DNA of 64,000 nucleotides from Umbelopsis ramanniana AG (GCF_025399195.1 NW_026252087.1:434001-498000), one strand, 5' to 3'. Counted from the stretch's first letter, positions 1-11,690 are shown. The notes: a model not told the origin generated them from the letters alone. Translations and numbers: made by a program.

Positions 1-943
1 CGCAACAGGCGGCGGCGGTTGAGTGGAGGTAAATAACGAAGTGGCTGAATGTGGTCGCTTGATCGTTTTAGGATACACAACCGAAGGCTTCTTCGGTACG
101 GTGGGATGTCGTGTGACAAAGAGCTACAGGGGAAACGTGTTAGTGATCATCACCCAAAAAACAATGTAAATAAAATACCAGGCATACCTTATAATTTCTG
201 CTGTTATTATTATCCCAAAACTCCCGACCATTGAAGCAATACTGGACTGCCATTTCAACTTGGGTGCTGATAGTGGCTTGATGATCCGACGATAAGGTCA
301 GAGGAATGTCCAAGTCAAAGGAAAATTCGTCGTATAGAGGAGAAATCGATCGAGTATAATATCCGTTAACAGTACCAAACGATTGCCAGTCGTTCAGTGT
401 ATACCGTATTGATACTTGTTTGTGGTAAGACTGGTTCCGGACCCGTACAGTACCTTTCAATCTGGTCACGTCTTCACGTGCATCGTTATTGTGTTCGGTA
501 TCTTCTTGGTCTTCTGAGCTGGGTCGTTCTGCAAGAATCATTTCCAAAAGAACCATAGGTGCCAGTCTATGAGTTTCAATAGATAGAGGTGTCCAGTTTG
601 TGTAGGTGATACTGATGCGTTGCCAGTGTTGGGTATCTTTTTTGGGAATGTATTGACGAATTTCATTGTTATCCGCATTACTTCCGACGGTTGAGATTAT
701 TATTGGGCACTCTTCTTGTTCAAAGTATCGTATTCGTTCCAGTGCAATATTGTCAAAGTGGGCTTTTCGGGATTTGGCTGGGATTGGCTGACCGCCAACA
801 TGGCCGGTTGACTTCAGTATTGATAAAAGTCCATTGGTACCGGTTAGGAGGTCATTCGAGCCAGGTTTTCTAGTGCATATGTTTGGCCAGAGTAACTGTG
901 TGGGTTCTGGCGCATGAGAAATGGTAACTGTCCTAGCTGTCAT
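1..943 (-). CDS. CBM21-domain protein, probable PP1 glycogen-targeting subunit (partial)
   Basis: Predicted regulatory subunit that brings type-1 protein phosphatase to glycogen or starch-like polymer. The ATG at 943 opens a 250-residue first exon. Residues about 150-250 form a carbohydrate-binding module of family 21: VRVRNQSYHKQVSIRYT, then NDWQSF, then DEFSFDLDIP, then the AVQYCFNGREFWDNNNSRNY end that is diagnostic of the family. A KAHF motif near residue 61 could be the RVxF-type PP1 docking site. A GTATGC donor after NYK, with a CTAAC branch site and CTGTAG acceptor, joins in phase 0 to a proline-rich exon (123 down to 1) that stays open to the window edge, so the C terminus is missing. 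Family assignment is solid. The PP1 role follows from known CBM21 regulators (Gac1/PPP1R3); a secreted amylase CBM21 is unlikely because there is no signal peptide. Confidence 0.82.
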
Positions 944-1611
944 GCTGGACGGAAGAAGGGCAAATTGTCGAGACGAAAGAGTGTCAATGTAGGAAAGAAG
1001 ATTTGTGAGACGGAGATGAAGCGAATAAATGGATTATTCAAATTCTGTTCTTGGCGAATGAGCGAATGGGTTATTTGAGACTAGGGTTTAAATGAGACCA
1101 ACTGAGGTGGTGATGAGCTCAGCGAGTATAGAAGGCGTGCGTTGTTGATAAATTTTTTGTTTGCGTTTGATTGAGCATTGGCTCAGGTGGTCTTTAGGTT
1201 AGGTTGGCTGGCTTGCTTATCTCGGGCTATTGCTGAAAGTAGCGCATGGGTAGTTTGCTTTTTGAAATGAATGAAGTAATACGAATGATGATGAAAGATG
1301 GACTGCCGCTGCTCCAGTGTTTTTGTAGAAAATTCCCTCAGCTTTCGTCGACCGACGATGAAACAATTAATTCTAAGAGCGGTGCTCAAATTTGAATGGG
1401 CTTGGCTTGGCTCAACCGAAACTTTTCTATTGTCCGCTGCATATCTTGGACATTTATATTTCTCATTATTCATTTATTGAAGTCATTCATTCATCCCGGC
1501 TACGCTTCATTGCACCTCCTCGACCCATGCTATTGTCAAATCTATACGTACATGATCAGTTGAAAGTGCGGGCATTTTTTCCAAACATACCAATCATGGC
1601 TACTGCGTCAC
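944..1611. other. Intergenic: upstream region of the CBM21 gene
   Basis: 668 bp between the CBM21 start and the stop of the CPSF6-like gene. Short open frames exist on both strands but none shows splice-consistent extension or recognisable protein character. It should hold the CBM21 promoter and the CPSF6-like 3' UTR. No clear TATA box or repeat was seen. Confidence 0.6.
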
Positions 1612-3154
1612 TTACCCTCCCTGTCCATATCCCTGTTGATCAAAGAATGCTGGGTTGATGTGCATGCCTGGATATCCTGCAGCTAAGGGGGTCCAGTAAG
1701 TCGATCCGTGATATCACGCGATTTAATTTAAAGATAGTAGACTCACCGTTGTTGAATCCTGTTCCATCGCCGTATCCCATCATGCCACCACCGCGGCCGC
1801 CGCGATTCATATAGTTGCCTTGGCTTCCTCCTCGCATGTTACCCCTACCGCCACCACCCGTGTTTCCCATAAAATTCGCCGCCATCATAGGATTAGGGAA
1901 GCCTCCATACGGGTTCATGAAACCGCCTGCTGCCATCATGGGGTTGAAGCCTCCACCTTGCATCATTTGTTGAGGATTAGTGTTCATGCCCGGTCGTCCC
2001 ATCATTTGTTGTTGTTGCATGCGCTGTGATTTTGGAACAGGTTCTGTGGAAGAAATGGTCAGACATATATAGTAACTCTCATGATAACTGGTTCATTACT
2101 AACCTTTTGGAATATGCTTGAAAGGGTTCTGTGCGGATGTATAGGAAACGACTGGAAGCTTGCCGTAGTAATCGGTCTGCTCTAAGGCAGCCTTGGCCCG
2201 CGAGCAAGCTTCTTCAGTAGTAAAATCTAGAAATGCAATACTAGGAGGTTCATATTAGTGGATGGATCACTTATCAAATGGCAAATTCGTCCCACCTATT
2301 ACTTACCCTCTTGATTTTCCATTCACTTTGTGCTCGTAAAAGGTAATGTCCTTGAGTTCCGCGCCGATGCCAACATTCATTATCGGCTCTTTCAAATCGT
2401 CATCAGTTACCCACTGCAGAGGTATGTTAGTAAGTCCAATGTATAGTGCAGTTCTCAGCAAACGAACCAGCTACTCACCCAATCTAGTTCTCCTACATAC
2501 AATGCGCTCGTGGGATGCGTCTCTCGTCCTCGTAATTGACTCATACTAGTAGACTGCTCTCGCTTAGACGCTGGAGCAGTGTTCTCAGACGTATCCTTCA
2601 CCTGGTGTTGTGAAGTGGGTCTATATTGGTATTGTTGTTGTTGATGTTGTTGTTGCGACTGTGGTGGTGCCGCGTTTAATTTTCTGGCGTTTGGTGGGGA
2701 TTGTTTTGATGCATTATCTACAAAAACAAACTATACGCGTTAGTGTGTTCCGAAGAAGGATATTTAATCTGGGGTGGCCTGAAAATACGCACCTCCTTGA
2801 GAAGAGTCTGCCTGTTGTGTCATGTTCTGATTATTTACATCTTTGAATTCCTACAGCGTCCGTTAATCACCTGGTCAAGACAAATGTCCTTTACACCGCT
2901 AACCTACTTTATCATATTCGCCAAAATCATCAAACAGATCGTCGTCTCCTTGTCCGGTTCCACTTGATTCAGTCTTAGCCCGTTTTGATGAGCGTGCGGG
3001 ACTATCTGTGACTACATCCTCAAACAGATCCTCGTTCTGCTCCCAATATTCTTATCAGCGATGCGCGTTAAGATATCTGCTATTGAACTGTGCGTCGTCT
3101 CACCTGAAGATCACCAAAGTTCTCATCGCCGTATATATCGTATTCGTCAGCCAT
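1612..3154 (-). CDS. CPSF6: CPSF6/CFIm68-like RNA-binding protein
   Basis: Likely subunit of cleavage factor Im, which helps select poly(A) sites in the nucleus. The start at 3154 gives an acidic N terminus (MADEYDIYGDENFGDLQ) and then a second acidic exon with DDLFDDFGEYDK. A Gln-rich linker follows (CAACAACAA-type codon run, about 2610-2680). The RRM reads LYVGELDW spliced to WVTDDDLKEPIMNVGIG, then DITFYEHKVNGKSRGIAFLDF, matching the CPSF6 pattern LYIGNLTWWTTDEDL and FFENRANGQSKGFA. After the RRM comes NPFKHIPK and a Gly/Met/Asn/Arg-rich tail with RGG elements. The last intron (AACG/GTGAGT to CCCTTAG) adds a final exon ending DQQGYGQGG, so the stop lies at 1612. About seven exons. It lacks the RS domain of the metazoan protein; CPSF7-like is the alternative name. 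Family confidence is high, exact orthology moderate. Confidence 0.85.
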
Positions 3155-3988
3155 AATGTATAAATTGCTGCAAATTGACGCTATATGGAGAAGGATTAGT
3201 GACATTTGTAAAAAGTGGGTAAGCATGCCACTACGGTAGCAACAAGAAGCCAAGTTAATTCCCAGGGTTCAAGTGATTTATTCTGTGTTCTGCTAGATTA
3301 TGCCGCGTAGATCCGATGAAATACAAGATAGGCGAATAACACGATGGGCGTAGTACATATACATAGGCGCAATACACGAGAGGCGTAATGAAAATGTATA
3401 CACATGGTGATTACATTGTAGTTTGCAGCAACTACCATAACTAGTAAACCTCCGCAACGTCCCATGCAGAAGTATGATGGAGAAGTGACAAAACTTGCCA
3501 AGGAGCTACGTACCTGTTTGAATCCAATACAAGTCAAAAGTGTATTTACAGCGATGGAGCGACAACCAGAAAGTATGCTCTGAACGAGTTGCACACAAAA
3601 AATTGGGACTCGCACTTTCTTTGCCATTGGCGCCCCGAAAATGACATCACACGTGCTCTCTGCAGCCGTACCTGGACAGCGTACCTATCTCCTTCCCTCA
3701 TTTTTGAAAGAATATAGCATCACACATCGAATGTGAATGGATGCTACGTGCTTGGTGCAACATTAAATTGAAACGATCACGGTGTGGTTTGGGCTTAGCA
3801 TGATTTTAAGAAATTGGCCTGAGCGGGGGCTGCTTGTGTTCTAATTTGTTATCCATTATCCCAAACCACGGCCCTCTGTAGCTTTGTGGTTAATAGTCAT
3901 TTATTTAACACATTTCATTTTGCGTCATTGTCTTTTTATTTACAGTGGTAAGCCATATAAGAAGTGTACTGGATCAACTTGCAATTTT
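3155..3988. other. Intergenic between CPSF6-like and TMX2-like genes
   Basis: 834 bp holding the CPSF6-like promoter and the TMX2-like 3' UTR. A 36-codon open stretch with a good GTACGT donor lies at 3510-3627 on the minus strand, but no credible second exon was found. A degenerate 35-bp tandem repeat lies at 3328-3401. Confidence 0.5.
3328..3401. repeat. Degenerate 35-bp direct repeat, two copies
   Basis: Two adjacent diverged units begin with ATAGGCG at 3328 and 3363. They share ACACGA and GGCGTA at the same 35-bp offset and end in ATATAC / GTATAC. Intergenic; no function suggested. Confidence 0.5.
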
Positions 3989-5108
3989 CTAATCTGCAGA
4001 TATTTGGTCCAGCTGGAACGATTTTATCACCGAGGCCTAATGAAAGCAATATTAACCTGCTGGACAAATTACATACATTACAATGCTCAATCACTTACAG
4101 GACTGCGGTTCCAGCCAATGCGGTTAATAGTATCTTTCGCGGCATCTTTACGAGAAAGCTCTGGGGCTGAAGTTTTCCCTTTGGCTGCACGCTTACTGGA
4201 AGAGAGCTCTGGGAGACGCTTGAACTCATCACCATCCTTGAACAATATCAGCGTTGGCAAATCAAACGCTGCCGCTTCGCCACTGACTCCGTATTTCGCA
4301 GCAAAGGTAGGATAGAACTCAATATCAATCTTGCCTATAGTTGCAGCCTCATTAGCCATTGATTCTATCGCAATATTGACTTGTTTATACATTGATGCCT
4401 CTTACCAAACTTAACATTTTTGCCATCATATTTAAGCGACAACTGTGCTAATACCGCTTCAAAATTGCGAGAAGCAACCGACCAGTTAGCGTATACAAGA
4501 ACAACCCAGTATTGTGCCTTTGGAACATCAAGTAGAGGTTCGTCATCATCATCTAGTTCAACGATTTTGGGCTGTTCATCCGCTGTTCTCAAAATCTTAT
4601 TGGCAGAATCCAGTGTCAGCTCCAGCACTTTGGAAGAACCCAGGTATGGGGGTTGAGGGAGTAGCATAAATATACCTGTATACAAACTATAAGAATCTAC
4701 ATCATCTATGCAGCGCGTACTGATACCAACACTTACCAATCCAACAAGCACCATATATTAACGCCCACCAAGGTTTGCCGTAAGAAAACAGCATAATAAC
4801 GCTATATGTCTTGCAGTACAGCGTGATCACACTGACAAGTTCTTCAGCTGTACAGGAAACTGCATACTTCCAAGCACTAAGGCCAAGTAATATAAGAAGC
4901 GATTTATGGTCTTGTAACTAATGCAGAGTGTAAAGCTTGATTTAGGACATGTCAAGTTAGGAATGGTAGAATGCAGCCTTCGATCGCTTTTTACCTCGCC
5001 AGAAGCCTGTATCCATGAAGGTCGTGCAAAGCGAGCGATAAGATATACGGATGCAAATAGGGCATGCGCGACGTAATGTGGGTGCAATAGTCGCTTTCGA
5101 AGCTCCAT
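3989..5108 (-). CDS. TMX2: TMX2-like thioredoxin-fold transmembrane protein
   Basis: Membrane protein of the ER/mitochondria-contact thioredoxin-related family. Exon 1 (ATG 5108) encodes MELRKRLLHPHYVAHALF and a hydrophobic stretch. Exon 2 has two or three more membrane segments ending FSYGKPWWALIYGACWIG. Exon 3 starts the thioredoxin fold: QYWVVLVYANWSVASRNFEAVLAQLSLKY (written here as the visible core YANWSVASRNF). It is spliced (KFG/GTAAGA to CTATAG) to GKIDIEFYPTFAAKYGV and DLPTLILFKDG, the equivalent of human TMX2 NFGKVDV and QLPTLILFQGG. A last exon (acceptor TCATTAG) gives SVIKSFQLDQISAD and the stop at 3989, matching NVIREFNLNELY. The active-site position reads SVAS, with no cysteine. 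It shares a short divergent promoter with the gene at 5240. Confidence 0.82.
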
Positions 5109-5239
5109 ATTAAAGATATGAAAAAGGGTACAACGTAGGCCAGATGCAATTTCAAAAATTTAAACACGCGAAAGGTACAGCGCACGCTTTCCACCACCCA
5201 CCGCGATTCTAAAATATTCATCGTCATCCTCTGGTCTAA
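5109..5239. promoter_or_regulatory. 131-bp divergent promoter (TMX2-like / coiled-coil gene)
   Basis: Only 131 bp separate the two start codons, so both transcripts must start from this short interval. No TATA box is evident, and an AAAAATTTAAA run is present near 5154. Inferred from gene orientation. Confidence 0.55.
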
Positions 5240-7945
5240 ATGAGACCCCGTTATGACTATGCATCCACCTCTCATCAGGATGATAAAGAAACAAGGGACG
5301 TAAAGCCAACGTCGACTGTAAATTCCAACCGTTCCAGGAACAAATACAACTCTTACAAACGACCTACACCATTCCGCGCAGGATCCACCAGCCCTGTTTC
5401 CAGCATAAGCGCAGATCTTGGCCCATTTCTATCACCTGTTCCAGGGCATGGTGTGCAGGGTTTTAGGGCGTCAACACCACGAATTCACCGTCAGGAATCA
5501 GCCGGCTCTGTATCGTCCCAAAGCTATATCGACAAGTCAAGTGTGCCTAGCCCGGAACAATCCTATGCAGCATGGGCAGCAAAGGAAGATTCACAACAGT
5601 CCAGAGAAGAAAAATCCATGCTTACAAAAGATAATGATGGAAATAATTATTCAGAGATGATTGACCGACCACATTCCGAAACAAGCAGTTGGAGTTTTGC
5701 TGAAGCTGCATCCATCAATCATCCCAGTGTACATGGTTTGTCTAATTCGCGCCCACCGTCTCGCTACTTCTCTTCAGATTCTGAACATGATGATATGGAC
5801 GATGAGGTTGCGCATATTAATAACCAAGGTATTGAAGACGTGACTGGTGAAGATGATGATGAGGAGGAGGAGGAAGAAGAAGATGATCGAGATGAAGAAC
5901 GAGACGAGGACCACGGAGAGCATGACCAGATACACGAAGACGACGACGACGACATGATACCAGATTCACTACTTTCTGGGCAGCAGGATGTTAGTCCAGT
6001 CCCGAATCGTGATCAACGTTCTGAACAATCACATCGAAATTTCCTATCATCCAGTTTTGAACATCCTGATACGCGGATGTGGCAAAAGAAAGGTTCTACC
6101 AACACATCCCTTCTCAGTCAGCGATTAGACCGATATCGGAGAGACGGCTCATTGAATTTAAATAGAGTAGATCGCCTTGGATTCTCACCAGACAGACTTC
6201 GATACGAGGCAGATCAGCAAAGTCCTCAGTTTAGCGCTCGACAGGATTCTCAAGACAGAGCGAGGTACCGACCAACAGAGAGCCGTCAAAGCGACTTTAG
6301 TTCCAAAAGCAGATCAAAATTAAGAGAGACGTGGAGGGCAAGCCTCAGTCCTCGTCGAAGGCGCGGTGAAGTGGATTTAGACAACCATTATAGTTTGGAA
6401 AAAGGTATTATTTTTTCTGACCGTGTCATTTGATATCATGCGTTGCAAGCTGACATAAAAAAAACATGGGTAACATCAGACATTGAAAATTCCAACCTTC
6501 AATCATCGTCACGATCTCCATCCATAGCCAGTCGAAGGATGCTTAGAATGGCGGATTCAAAGCTTTTGAAAGACCAAATGAGTCATAGTGAAAAGGATCT
6601 GATGCCTAGTAGCAACTATCCACAGTCTAGTGATTTTTCTCCCAAGATGCACAGCCATCACACACCAAGAAAGTATGCTAGCCCCCATTCCACATCTTCT
6701 AAAACACCAGAAGTGAAGCAAGCTCAGGTCAAAGTAATCAGCAAGACGTTGGCCAAACTTGAAAAGCTTTTAGATGAAGATGAGAGCGTTTTGAGCACCA
6801 CTGAAGCCGCAACACCAGTTAAAAAATTGTCAAAGAGTATCAAAGACAAATGGGCAGCAGATGATGATCGACCAGACTCTGTCAGTGGTTTGGAAGGCGG
6901 CCATAACAAGGCGCAGCAACTATTGAGCAGAATTTGGCAGCTTCAAATGTCACTGGATGCGAAGGAAACTGAACTCTTGGATACCCGACGACACTCCCGT
7001 TGGCTCGAAGAGCAACTTAGTTCGGCACGACGACGCATAGATAAGCTAGAGCATCAAGCGGAATCGAGCCATCGCTTACAAGAGCAACTATACAAAGCTG
7101 AAGAAATTGCTAACGAAGCTAACCATCGCGTGACCGATTTATTACAAATCAATTACAAGCTTGTGAACGAACAGGAGTCGATTGTGCAGCAAATGAATCA
7201 AGTGACGCTTGCACCGATGCCTGGACGAGAAACACCATGGATCAATCATTATAAGGAAAAAGGAACGCGACACGCTCCATTTAGCCGATCGTCCACCACT
7301 GACTTCACCAGTTTACGGATGACTGAACTCCAGAATCGGTTGAAGCGATTGTGGGATGATAGCAAACAACTGGAGGAATATGTGAAAGAACGTTCATCTA
7401 GCCGATTATCCACCCATATCAGCCCAGAGCGACCTCGCAACCCGTCTCCTCGACTACTCACTCAACGAAATGAAGAGGTCGACTATGAAGAAGATGACTC
7501 AGAGGATGATGATGAAAGCGTGGCAAGCAATTTGGTTGATTTGCTCAAGCTCTTGCGGAGTGAAAGTGAGCTTCATCGCCATCAACTGGTCAAGACCGTG
7601 CAACTTTTGGCTGCCAACGTGGCAGGTAATGAGGGCTTATCGTTGGATGAGGAAGGTGGCGAAGGCAGCCCCCATATACCACAAAATTTGACTGCACTTG
7701 CTAAGAAGATCCAAATGATGGAAAGGCGTTACGAGGAGCGAGAAAACCAACTGAACCGAATCATTGGTATCAATCGAGTCAAGAACAAACAGTCCATTCT
7801 GCGCTGGAAGAAGCGATGGGAACATCAAATTGACGAATGGCCAGCCGTGGTCGAACCTCTCCTTACACAACTGGAGGATGATGATGATGAAGAGGACGAG
7901 CCCCACGATCAACTTGACGACGATACCGAAGACCATGACAAATGA
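5240..7945 (+). CDS. Large acidic coiled-coil protein, uncharacterised
   Basis: Two exons (5240-6404 and 6450-7945) joined by a 45-nt intron (AAAAAG/GTATTA to TTGCAAG) give 886 residues. The first 390 residues are Ser/Pro/Arg-rich and disordered, with a run of about 40 Asp/Glu-rich residues near 200-240 encoded by GAT/GAG/GAA repeats. Basic RS/RR patches (SPRRRRGE) precede the splice. The second exon has heptad-rich coiled coil (about residues 540-640: AQQLLSRIWQLQMSLDAKE then LEEQLSSARRRIDKLEHQ) and another segment ELQNRLKRLWDDSKQLEEYV. Near the C terminus lies a conserved-looking basic/aromatic block, VKNKQSILRWKKRWEHQIDEW, followed by an Asp/Glu tail. The architecture suggests a cytoskeletal or spindle-pole scaffold, but I do not recognise the family and assign no function. 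Confidence 0.85.
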
Positions 7946-8295
7946 CATATTTCCCACCCTTTTCCTTACCTCAATTTAAGCGTGAGCTGGTATCACCCCC
8001 CGCCCAATTTTTTTTTGTAATTCCATGCCAGGTCACATTTTGCCTTTTTTGTTTTACTCTTTCTTGCGCCAAGTTACCAATTTTTGTACCATTTTTCCAC
8101 ACATGCTATATATTCACATACACACACACATAACTAATAGCTTGGTGTTCAAGTTGCAGCTGGAAATACATTTTACTTGACCGGCAAGTGCAAATTATAA
8201 CGGTATTATAGTAATACTACATGAAAATGGAGAAATGAAAAATGAAGAAAGTGACAATTACAGTTGCTCTCCACCATCAGCTTTTCAAATCAAGA
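7946..8295. other. Convergent 3' region
   Basis: 350 bp between two convergent stop codons, T-rich with CACACACA near 8120. It should contain both 3' UTRs. Nothing else seen. Confidence 0.6.
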
Positions 8296-8902
8296 TTAAT
8301 TGGTTGGATGTTGAGAGTACTCTGGAACAGGGGTATCACGCAAAGCGTTTTGATAGAGTGGAGGGGGACTGGATGGCAGACCGGAAGGTGGCGTTGGTGC
8401 TGAAGAGGGATAAGTGGACGGCATGAAAGCAGCTATGTGATCTCGTCGTAAGGAAGCTAAGGTAGGATAGCGATTCGGCACGTTTGGATTTTGGGCAGAC
8501 GCAGAATTCGAGACAGTGCGCGTCTGGGATTTCATAAAAGCCGGTGTCGGATCATAACCCCCTTGATACACAAAATACAACCAGCACTATAATAAAAAAG
8601 GGGGGTATTCGATTAGAAAAGCATCTATACCATAGATCAAGTCCAAGGCTTGTGTTGTTACATACTCTGTATAGAATGTAGACACCTAATAAAGTACCAA
8701 AGATAGTCCATAGTTCCGAAGACGATGGTCGATGGCTTCGAAGTAGCGCATGAAGAATGGGGAGCACTACTACCAAAACGAAGAAAATGAATACATAGGT
8801 ATGATGGACAGCTTTATGCCACGAAGGGTACGGTCGGGTGGATTTCAGAAAGGATGGGTAGTTGACCGTGGGTAGCACAGGTCGATGTTGATCCGATGAC
8901 AT
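8296..8902 (-). CDS. Small two-segment membrane protein, uncharacterised
   Basis: Two exons give 175 residues. Exon 1 (ATG 8902) encodes a 34-residue hydrophilic leader, a strong membrane helix (VFIFFVLVVVLPILHALL) and the start of a second (LWTIFGTLLGVYILYR). A GTATGT donor and TATTATAG acceptor join it in phase 0 to CWLYFVYQGGYDPTPAF. The rest is a Ser/Pro-rich cytosolic or lumenal tail containing PSSAPTPPSGLPSSPPPLYQ. No family recognised. Both termini are predicted on the same side of the membrane if there are two helices. The clean splice and the compositional contrast between exons support a real gene. Confidence 0.72.
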
Positions 8903-10166
8903 GACTTTCTGGATCCTCGACTAAGGTTGTTATGAATTATAAGTGTAAGAGGGTTGACAATGGAGAAAAGAGAGGTGAGGTGAGGTCAAATGCTCAGCAT
9001 GCAGGCCAACTAGAAGAAGGAAAGAAAAAAAGCCAACCCATCTTTGAGAGGTTGCCATGTTTTTTGGCGGTCGGATCCAGAAAAGGAAAGCTCGAGATGG
9101 CACTGTCACACTCCACCTGGAGATTGTCGCCGAAGACAGGACAAATTTTTATTTCAGGTGTATATCGAGTAGCATAAGGCCTGTCAGTTGTCTTCTATCC
9201 ATGAAACCTACCGGGGTTTTTCTACTCATACGCAATTTTCTCTATGGTATATCGGTTTACATGCCTTTTGGTACACTTGGTGTGTTTGCCTTGTTAAACA
9301 TCGTCGATCAATAGCGGATGGAAATTGTAGGTATGGAAAAATGGCGCGGTATATTAAAATAAAATTTTTGGTGGCGACATGTAATGTAAAGCGTTCGGAA
9401 TTAATCAATACCTGACCAATAAATGGCCAACGAGAACAAGGACCAGTTAACCACCGCATTGATACACAGCAGTAAATTAGCGGTTCAATGTAGTTGTACT
9501 GTTGTCATTGATGTTTTGTAATGGTAGAAGAGCTCTGGCTGAGCTTGTGAATATTGGATGTACGCTATATTCTTACTCTCCGAAGGTTTGTATACCAGTA
9601 CTGAGGCTGAAAACGAATATGCCATTTAGCAAAGGGTACAAACCTCTGCAGTTCCTTAAAATGGTACACCTGGTGTGGAGAGATCTTCTACGTATAAGCT
9701 TTATTAATGGATTTGAGGACCACATAGGAGGAGACATGTCTGAATTAATAATGGCTGTCTTCCACAACTGTAATTGACCTATCCTGTTTAATCAAGAAAA
9801 TTAGTGATTGCACAGTAATAGTGTCTGACAATGGGCAAGTGGTTTTTTACCTCTGGATAGATTTACTATGTGAACAAAATATTATTGTGTATATGCTGCA
9901 ACAGATATGCGTACCATGGTATAAAGAGAAGGACGTAATTAGCCATCTGTTAAAATTGTAACGTTTTCCAGATGGAACACGGCTTGTCTATACCCTTCAA
10001 CCATGACCGGGCCGTTGCTTAGCCTTCACGGTTAAATCTGCATTGATAACTCAGGCATACAAATGGCAAATTTTGGGAAGTCAGTGTTGCCGTATAAAGG
10101 GGATGTGTGATCAGCAAAAAGTTCATTGTATTTAAATGAAATCGCTACCAACTCCTCAAACCTGCA
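8903..10166. other. Long divergent intergenic region
   Basis: 1264 bp between the small membrane protein gene (minus) and the Old Yellow Enzyme gene (plus). It contains several short open frames on both strands (e.g. 9502-9777 plus), none with family resemblance or splice support. A TATA box for the downstream gene lies at 10093. Confidence 0.55.
10093..10100 (+). promoter_or_regulatory. Probable TATA box of the Old Yellow Enzyme gene
   Basis: TATAAAGG lies 74 bp upstream of the ATG at 10167, a normal spacing for a fungal TATA promoter with a short 5' UTR. A TATA-driven promoter fits an inducible flavoenzyme gene; inferred from position only. Confidence 0.5.
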
Positions 10167-11462
10167 ATGACTACTTCAAAGCTCTTCAGTCCCACTCGTG
10201 TTGGAAACAACGTTCTAAGGCATCGTGTTGTCCTAGCGCCACTTACCAGATATCGAGCAGCAACCAACCATGTCCCGAGCGACCTGCAAGTTGAATACTA
10301 CAAGCAGCGAGCTGGCAGTGGTGGTGGTTTACTGATAACAGAAGCTACTTTGATCTCGCCCATGGCTGGCGGATATCCTGGATCTCCAGGAATTTTTACT
10401 CAAGAACAGGTTGAAGGATGGAAAAAGGTAGCTAGTGCACACAGAGTCTCTCTGTCCTACATTGAACAGTTCAGGTATTCTTGTTACCGCTATGATTAAC
10501 ACACTTATGCTTTTAAATAAGGTAACTACTGCTGTTCATGCTCAAGGAGCAGTCATATTTATACAATTATGGCACGCTGGACGAGCTACGAATAAAGCTC
10601 TCCTTCCCAACAACGCTTCACCTGTTTCAGCATCGGCGATTGCCGTCGTAGGGGTGGTCGAAAGCTTGTTCAGTGAACCATATGAGGTTCCTCGTCCATT
10701 AGAGGAAGATGAAATCCCTGCAATCATTCAAGAGTTTGTTATAGCTTCCGTGAATGCCATAGAGGCTGGGTTCGATGGTGTCGAGATCCAAGCTGCCAAT
10801 GGATACCTGATTGACCAATTCATCAATAGCAAAAGCAACATCCGAACTGACAAGTATGGAGGTTCCATTGAGAGCCGAAATCGCTTGGCATTGGAAGTTG
10901 TTCATGCCATTGAGCAAGCTATTGGACTTGAACGCACTGCTATCCGGTTATCTCCATGGGGGGCTTCTCAGAATATGGGCGACGACACGCCATTGGAAAC
11001 ATGGGGCTATTTGACCCAGCAATTGCAAGACGAGCATCTTAATCTCGCCTACCTTCATTTTGTCGAACCTCGGCGTGATGTGACTGATCTTTCTAATCCT
11101 CTCAAAGCTCCTAGTTTGAATGCATTTAGACAGGTAGGCCGAACAAAGCACTCATGTTTCGAACTTTTTCATCCTTCCGCCAACCAAACATCGTCCACCA
11201 GATTTGGAAATCGGCTTTCATTAGTGCTGGAGGCCACGGTGACAAAAGAGAAAAGGCATTGAAAATAGCTGACGAGACAGATAATTTGCTTGCCTTTGGG
11301 CGTATCTTCATTTCCAATCCGGATTTACCGCATCGTCTACAAGAGAATCTTCCATTGAATCTATATAACCGAGCCACCTTCTATACTCAAGGTGCTGAGG
11401 GTTATATTGATTATCCAGAGTGGGAAGAAAGCCGAGACGCAGGTATGAACGAAATACCATAA
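10167..11462 (+). CDS. Old Yellow Enzyme family NADH:flavin oxidoreductase
   Basis: FMN-dependent ene-reductase of the OYE / 12-oxophytodienoate reductase family; it reduces activated C=C bonds with NAD(P)H in the cytosol. Exons 10167-10427, 10522-11133 and 11202-11462 give 377 residues, the usual OYE length. Seen in order: [20 protein letters not shown] then LTRYRA (FMN-binding Thr), [33 protein letters not shown] then [21 protein letters not shown], then [24 protein letters not shown], and FISAGGHG ... [15 protein letters not shown] (phosphate-binding end). The active-site pair normally written HxxN is QxxN here: His is replaced by Gln (codon CAA), while Asn and the proton-donor Tyr remain. 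Both introns keep frame at classic GT-AG sites. Confidence 0.93.
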
Positions 11463-11690
11463 GTCGTTTGGTAATATGCATTTATTATTATATTGCATGT
11501 CGTCGGCGATCAGTTGTACCATAAACATCTATACATCCTAGAACAACCTGTATTCTAGTATTATCAAATAATATTAATCCAAATGTTGATAGTAACAAGC
11601 TTGTATGTATTTCTATAGTTAAGTCGATCCAGCTTTGAAATTACATTGTTTGTGTGGGCGCCAGATGTGATATATTCACTTGCGCTATGG

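Noticed and set aside
1183-1658. Short overlapping frames upstream of the CBM21 gene.
   Set aside because: No protein character; composition like the surrounding intergenic DNA.
3298-3627. 109-codon minus-strand frame starting MAKKVRVPIF with a GTACGT donor; considered as mitochondrial ribosomal protein L30/L33.
   Set aside because: Similarity is only superficial, and no downstream exon gives the expected conserved C-terminal part.
5764-5955. Poly-Ser minus-strand frame.
   Set aside because: Antisense of the Asp/Glu-rich GAT/GAG/GAA run of the coiled-coil gene.
9502-9777. 91-codon plus frame (and a 64-codon minus frame) in the 1.26-kb gap before the Old Yellow Enzyme; considered as a transposon remnant.
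   Set aside because: No motif, repeat, target duplication or splice support.
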